The position numbers were made by a program, and so were the translations under genes. A stretch of 64,000 nt of DNA, from contig CM071929.1 of NCBI GenBank assembly GCA_016081115.2, positions 2,976,001-3,040,000 on the forward strand. Reading direction: 5' to 3'. Shown here piece after piece: positions 58,920 through 64,000 of this stretch (its first letter is position 1; every line of letters begins with the position of its first letter). The DNA comes from Rehmannia glutinosa (lineage: Eukaryota > Streptophyta > Magnoliopsida > Lamiales > Orobanchaceae). The notes under the pieces were generated by a model. It had not been told where the DNA came from, made no database searches, and was given only the letters and a program-made list of their open reading frames with translations.

Positions 58920-59287
58920 TCTAGTTGTTTAAACCAGTCCGACCTAATGAAAAGATGAGATTGAGTTAAAATTTCATAGACCGAAACGGATCGAGCCCGC
59001 TTGGCCTGTCAAGTCGGCCCGATCCGGTTGGACTGGCCATTTTATGACTATTTCAAAACGTGGACCGGACTGAAGAATTTTGGCCCGACCTGATTTTTCT
59101 TTAGCACATTGGGACAACATGCTCTACATGGGCGGAGGGGGTGCCCCCAACCAATTTTTTTTTAAAATAAATTTACACTAGAATTTTTTAATTATAATTT
59201 ATATAATTTTTGTGTATCGGCCCACCCCATTTTTATTCCTGGCTCCGCCCTTGTGGCCCGACCTAATCGACCCATTTTACAGCTCTA
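58920..59287. mobile_element. hAT-type element with 8-bp target duplication
   Basis: Inverted ends are TCTAGTTGTTTAAACC on the left and TAGAGCTGTAAAATGGGTCG read inward from the right. Flanks are GTTGAGAG (58912-58919) and GTTAAGAG (59288-59295), one mismatch. Subterminal cccgacc/ggcccga strings are typical of plant hAT MITEs. A second small inverted pair, gggcggaggggg...ctggctccgccc (about 59129-59250), may be another element nested inside. Confidence 0.65.
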
Positions 59288-59295
59288 GTTAAGAG

Positions 59296-60357
59296 TTATG
59301 AAATAAAAAATAAATACATATTTTGTTTATTGAAATTGGGCTATGCGAAAAGAATTTAGTCTATGTAAAAAGTACTAATAGAGTCCAAATTATGACAATT
59401 CTGAAATAGGATAAATTGCAATTTCAGTCCTGTAGCTATAGGGTAAAAATGATTCAACAGAAATCACGATTTTCAAAAATATCTCGTAATTTCAAAAGAC
59501 TATCGATTTTAGTCATTTGGTTGCCAAAAAAATTGGAAAATTTGCAATTTAACCTTCCGAAATATGAAGGGTCCCTTTAATATTAGGCTTATATTTTAAG
59601 ACGTATCATTAAAACGAAATTATTTTGCGATTACTGAAAGGCGAAAGCTCCTATGTGGTGTGTCGAGCCCCTTTAATCGTGGGTTTAGGGTTTAAGACAT
59701 ACCACAACAAGATGGTATTATTTTCGACTACTTAATTAAAGCTCATATACATGTTAAAATGTGGGTTTAAAATTTAAGATCATGATAAAATGATTGCTTT
59801 TTTTTGATTTGTTCTGATATTTAGTTGATGGCATAACATAATACACTAAGGGTCGATAATTTTTTACATTTTACAGTGTTTGATTTGATGTATTTAGCAA
59901 GTTTAATACCACATACGTACATAAAATAATGTCATCATTGTACATATAACATTTATTGATGTGTTAAAACATAATATTAGATATAGTAGGGAATACAAGA
60001 TTCGGATTGAGACTTATAATAAGCACCAGTAATGCGAAATTTCAACACTTAACATGATAATTTGATACATAAAAGATATGGTAATGTTTCTTTAATAAAC
60101 TAAAACAGGATGATATACAAGACAAATTCAAAAAAAGACAAAGTACACTTTACTTGACATTTTATTGCATAGGCACATAGCTTTACAATAATATTGGCCA
60201 TATATATACACATAAAGTAAGTCTATGTATTTTTCACTCCATATTAAGGAATTGCATCATCCTCAATTCCACTAACCCTCCCAAAAAGCCTATAACTTAT
60301 TTATTTATTTTTTTATTTCTTCCTTTTGGACCCAACTTGGGCGAAGCTACCATGAGA
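59296..60357. other. AT-rich stretch with one MULE-like end
   Basis: No gene is seen. At about 59409-59445, ggataaattgcaatttcag and tcctgtagctatagggt resemble the end type of the MULE-like elements at 16643 and 55218, but the opposite end was not found. Confidence 0.45.
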
Positions 60358-60389
60358 CGAAAAGTGCGGTCGGCGGACCGCACTTTTCG
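60358..60389. repeat. Perfect 14-bp stem hairpin
   Basis: CGAAAAGTGCGGTC, a GGCG loop and GACCGCACTTTTCG form a perfect stem of 14 bp with a 4-nt loop. The outer gaga/tctc bases nearly extend it. It lies in AT-rich DNA with no gene on either side. It could be the tip of a small foldback element or a structural signal. Confidence 0.8.
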
Positions 60390-61540
60390 ATCTCGGGACG
60401 ACCTTGTTAAACTGGTTGGACCCAGATTGAAAATTCAACCGAAGGTCTAGTTCATATAAAAAAATTGAGTTACATTTAAAAACGAATAAATCTTACTATC
60501 TTGACTCAAAATATTAAGAATTACAGTTTGATTAAGGTATACTAGTGGATAAATGATTGTATTATTTATTATATGTATAAAGATATATGTTCCAAACTTG
60601 ATAATGAACCGTTTTTTTTGCAAGTATTTTTCGAACGACTTTTTGTATATAAGTCTATTCCATAATAATAAGTTAATACAGTTGTTTGGTGGTTAATTTA
60701 GAATATATTTTTGGATAAGTCACTTATCCAAAAAGTTCATTATAGAGAAACCATAATGGCGATTATAAAAAACCGGCAAAGAATTGTTGTAAAGTACAAC
60801 CTTCATATTTGCCTCATTTTTCTATTTTTTTGTCAAATATCGGTCCGATATTCGTCTTGCCAAAATGAAAAAAAATTCGACCCAGTTGGCCGAAAATCCC
60901 GCTACGCCCATGGACCCAAGACAAGAAATATTGTGGATTATGCAATACAATTTTGTCTGTTTCACGTAGTTGGAAGTAAGGCGTCTTATTCTCCAGCCTT
61001 TTAAATAGAGGTTCACTAACAATGGATTTAAGTGGATTAGCAGATAAGCAAAAATATTATGTACGAAACCTTATGAAAAGTCAAATTGTAATCAATATAT
61101 GAATGCAAGAATTATTAATTTTGGAGTTGAAGAGTCAAAATTTACTTCATGGACGCAAGACAGTCTCATCAGGTCTAAAATGAGTCTGTGTTGAGCTCAA
61201 TTTTTAAAGTTCGAGTTCGAGTACTATAAGATTTTCAAGAAAGGATAAATTCTTTTTTTTTTTTTTGACAAAAAAATAATTTATTAATTAATTCAAACTA
61301 GCAATACGTTGATATAAGACATAGAAAAATCTGTTAAAAATCATAAAAGATGAACTATAAAAAAATTCATAACATCTAAATTAATAACAAAAAACCAGCT
61401 TAAAGCCTACAATTTTAAAAATTCTATAGTGTCTAGAATACTTATGATTCTAGACTTGCAACCTATTGAAGACCATAATCTGATTTGTTAACTATGTTGG
61501 ATCGAAAACTTGCTTGTTTGAATCTGCACAAGGAAAACAC
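60390..61540. other. AT-rich stretch without a gene
   Basis: Only short frames are present (60711-61004 is the longest at 97 codons, not recognised). No repeat with defined ends. Confidence 0.5.
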
Positions 61541-63123
61541 TGTTCGCCTTTATTTTTAGCTTCACCGCAAGTGTACGGTGTAGTTTATAGAATAGGGTAA
61601 GCAAGGTCGTATCCACGGAGACTAATAAATTAGTGCGCTAAGTATTGAACCAAAATAGTTTTATTTTTATTTAGGCGATCTTAATTTGATGATTGTTGTG
61701 GAGGTAAAGACAAGAATAACCACAAGAATACAAGATACTAAGAATAATGAAATTATCAAGAGAATGAAATGGATTCCCGGATTATGGTTTCAATTAATAT
61801 TCCTCTTGTTGTCCGATTTAATCAAAGCCAAAGTTATTATCAATACACCTATAAGACGATCACAACGGTATTTTATCCTCCTCTCGAGATGTATATAAAG
61901 TGTAGATTGAAATATCTATGCTAGCATCTCTACTTAACATAAGATACACAACTCCCAAATGCACAAAAGATCAAATGTCCTCACAAATATCTACAAACCT
62001 CTCGATTCATGCAAATATTCGTGTCAAGTACTCAAGATCTAATATTGAAGCTCATCTCTCGAATTATGAATCAATATATCAAACAAGTTAAATCATTGGC
62101 CAAGAAGTGATAAAACAAGAATAAGAACAAAGTACTCAAATAGGCTTCAAGATAATAACTTCAACCAAGATTAAAACATTCAACAAGAGTTCAATTAATC
62201 TACTACTAAAACCCGGAAATCACAAGATGTTTAGCTACTCATTACAAATAAACAACTCATAGACAAATTGTTCATATTCATGACAAGCTAAAATGAAAGA
62301 TTAAAGCACAAAAAATGAGAAAACTTAGGGAAATGGATAATCTCTCGATTAATCTTCAATCCTCAAGCTCCGATTCGACCCGATTCTTCTCTTGATTCTT
62401 CCTTGATGAAGTTGAGCTCTTTCTTGTGTTCTTGGGTCTTTTCCGGACCTTTCCTCCCGGTGTGCGCCCCAAAAAGTGGTATTTATACCATTTTAGAAGC
62501 CTAGGTCAATTCTTTGTCATTTTTGGAGTTTTTACAAGAACGCACGGGTCGTGCGTTGGCGCCTGGCTACCCGGCGCCATCCCGTAGAAAACATCCGAGT
62601 CTCGTAGGGCGCGGGTCGTGCGTCCACGCACGAGTTATCCGTGCGCCACCCAAACGTCCAAATTTGTTTGCGGGGTCTTCATAAGAGTTGTAGCCCTCTC
62701 TTTTAGCTTTTTATAGCCACTTAAATCAGCTCAATATCAATTTTGTAGAGAGTTATGACCAAAATACTAAACCGTGCAGATCTTTGGAAATTCCATACGC
62801 ATTTGGATGTTCCTTGAGATAAATCTCCTTGTTGTTTGATAATCCATGCTTCTTTTGCCACACGACTCATCACTATGACTCTAGACTCCATATAGTTGGC
62901 TTCCAATTGGGTATAATCGCTCGATTCTTGATGATTCTAGGTAGCAATGCTCGTATTTGTCACAAAATCACTCCAAATATCGTTAAATTCCTACAAAACA
63001 AGCAAGCGTAATATCTTTTCCACAAAGAGCGAATATATACAATTTCATACACGTTATTGCATGTTTATAAACAATTATAGCCATAAATATGCCCTAAAAT
63101 ACATGCAAAACTCACACTCAACA
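61541..63123 (-). repeat. Long LTR of a non-autonomous LTR element (LARD-like)
   Basis: On the plus strand the repeat starts TGTTCGCCTTTATTTTTAGC and its first 120 bp recur from 63883. Its right end is taken at CTCACACTCAACA (63123), followed by aaccccaaactta, which on the minus strand reads as a polypurine tract (taagtttggggtt) next to TGTTGAG. The unit is therefore about 1.58 kb and the element runs on the minus strand. The inside has GC-rich hairpin strings around 62540-62650 (cgtgcgtccacgcacg). No coding domain is present. Confidence 0.6.
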
Positions 63124-63882
63124 AACCCCAAACTTAAAATTGGGTCAGGCCAACGCTTTTAAAAACTAGAGAAAACATGATTGGGAGTAATGAAAAGTAG
63201 AACGCACAATAACTCCATAAAATTCGCATTGTTTATCGTAGGTGTCAAGCAATGAATCAACCAAGCCTCAAACATCTAACATAGAGCACATATCAAAGAA
63301 ATTATGGTAAATGTTAAGAATTACGCCTCACAAAGATCAAGTGTATACTCTCATCTCAAATGAATATAGGATGTGTTTACGCTCAATTCAATTCAATGTT
63401 GAAGAATTACCATAGGCTTGCAAATCATCTCATATCTCCGCCACTAGAATGTATGCAATTTGTGAATCAAAAAGGACTTTTCTCTTTGGTTGTAATGAAG
63501 GCTCTTTGGTTAGGGTAGGAAAATATAGATAGAGTGACTCAAACTCGAGCGTATAGACCGGTGAGCATATAAATCATCTACGTTAAAGCTTAATATGCTA
63601 CCCAAATCATCTCATTTTCATCAACTCTTCTTATCTCCATCCTCTTTCTTTTGTAAATATTATCACCTCACATACAATTCTTAGCCTCCAAGTTCATTCA
63701 ATGAAAACTCACATCATAAAGTCAATTTTTTTTCGACTCTTTTATGAATTTTCAACCTTTCTTTTCTCCTCCTTTTCTTCTTCTTTTTTTTTGTTCCTAT
63801 CAACCAATTTTGCACAATTATCCAACTTTTCAATTCCAACCAATTCAACCTTATTCACTCACTCTACTCAATGTTATACGCT
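63124..63882 (-). other. Short internal region between the two LTRs
   Basis: Only about 760 bp separate the two repeats. No gag or pol motif and no credible frame were found. A standard primer-binding site was not recognised next to 63883. Confidence 0.5.
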
Positions 63883-64000
63883 TGTTCGCCTTATTTTTAG
63901 CTTCACCGCAAGTGTACGGTATAGTTTATAGAATAGGGTAAGCAAGGTCGTATCCACGGAGACTAATAAATTAATGTGCTAAGTATTGAACTAAGATAGT
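63883..64000 (-). repeat. Second LTR, cut by the window edge
   Basis: TGTTCGCCTTATTTTTAGCTT and the following bases match 61541-61660 with few differences (for example the shared ggtcgtatccacggagact). It continues past the right end of the window. Confidence 0.7.

Noticed and set aside
60711..61004. 97-codon plus-strand frame
   Set aside because: No motif and no homology that I recognise; the surroundings look intergenic.

Overview
This is nuclear DNA of a flowering plant, most likely a eudicot. It is AT-rich, with spliced GT-AG genes, long non-coding stretches and nested plant transposons (Ty1/copia, MULE, hAT, tRNA-derived SINEs). The genes have close plant counterparts: a UBA2-type RNA-binding protein, mitochondrial malate dehydrogenase, a GTE bromodomain protein and a CLE peptide. 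The species cannot be told from the sequence.

Layout. 1-2.5 kb: intergenic. 2.55-4.0 kb (+): UBA2C-like two-RRM protein in one coding exon, followed by about 2.5 kb that looks like an intron-containing 3' UTR. 6.8-12.3 kb: no recognisable gene. 12.3-15.2 kb (-): mitochondrial malate dehydrogenase copy A, seven exons. 15.3-36.7 kb: a transposon nest with two SINEs (plus a doubtful third), two MULE-like elements with 9-10 bp target duplications, a full-length copia inside one of them, and a second copia that has lost gag and protease. 36.9-39.8 kb (+): malate dehydrogenase copy B, a head-to-head inverted duplicate of A including promoter and 3' UTR. 42.36-45.5 kb (-): GTE4-like bromodomain plus NET protein. 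46.3-57.7 kb: more MULE and hAT elements, a possible 53-residue membrane protein, and a third copia on the minus strand nested in a hAT-type element. 58.1-58.4 kb (-): a CLE signalling peptide precursor. 58.9-64 kb: a hAT element, a perfect hairpin, and a non-autonomous LTR element that runs off the right edge.

The main biological point is the inverted pair of malate dehydrogenase genes pushed apart by nested transposons. Copy A has a 1-nt loss in its last exon, copy B a 2-nt gain in exon 2, and the GTE4-like gene two 1-nt losses at homopolymers. Single-base indels in runs are also scattered through the young LTR pairs. Uncorrected long-read errors are therefore a serious alternative to real gene decay. 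The host genes do not form a pathway or operon.
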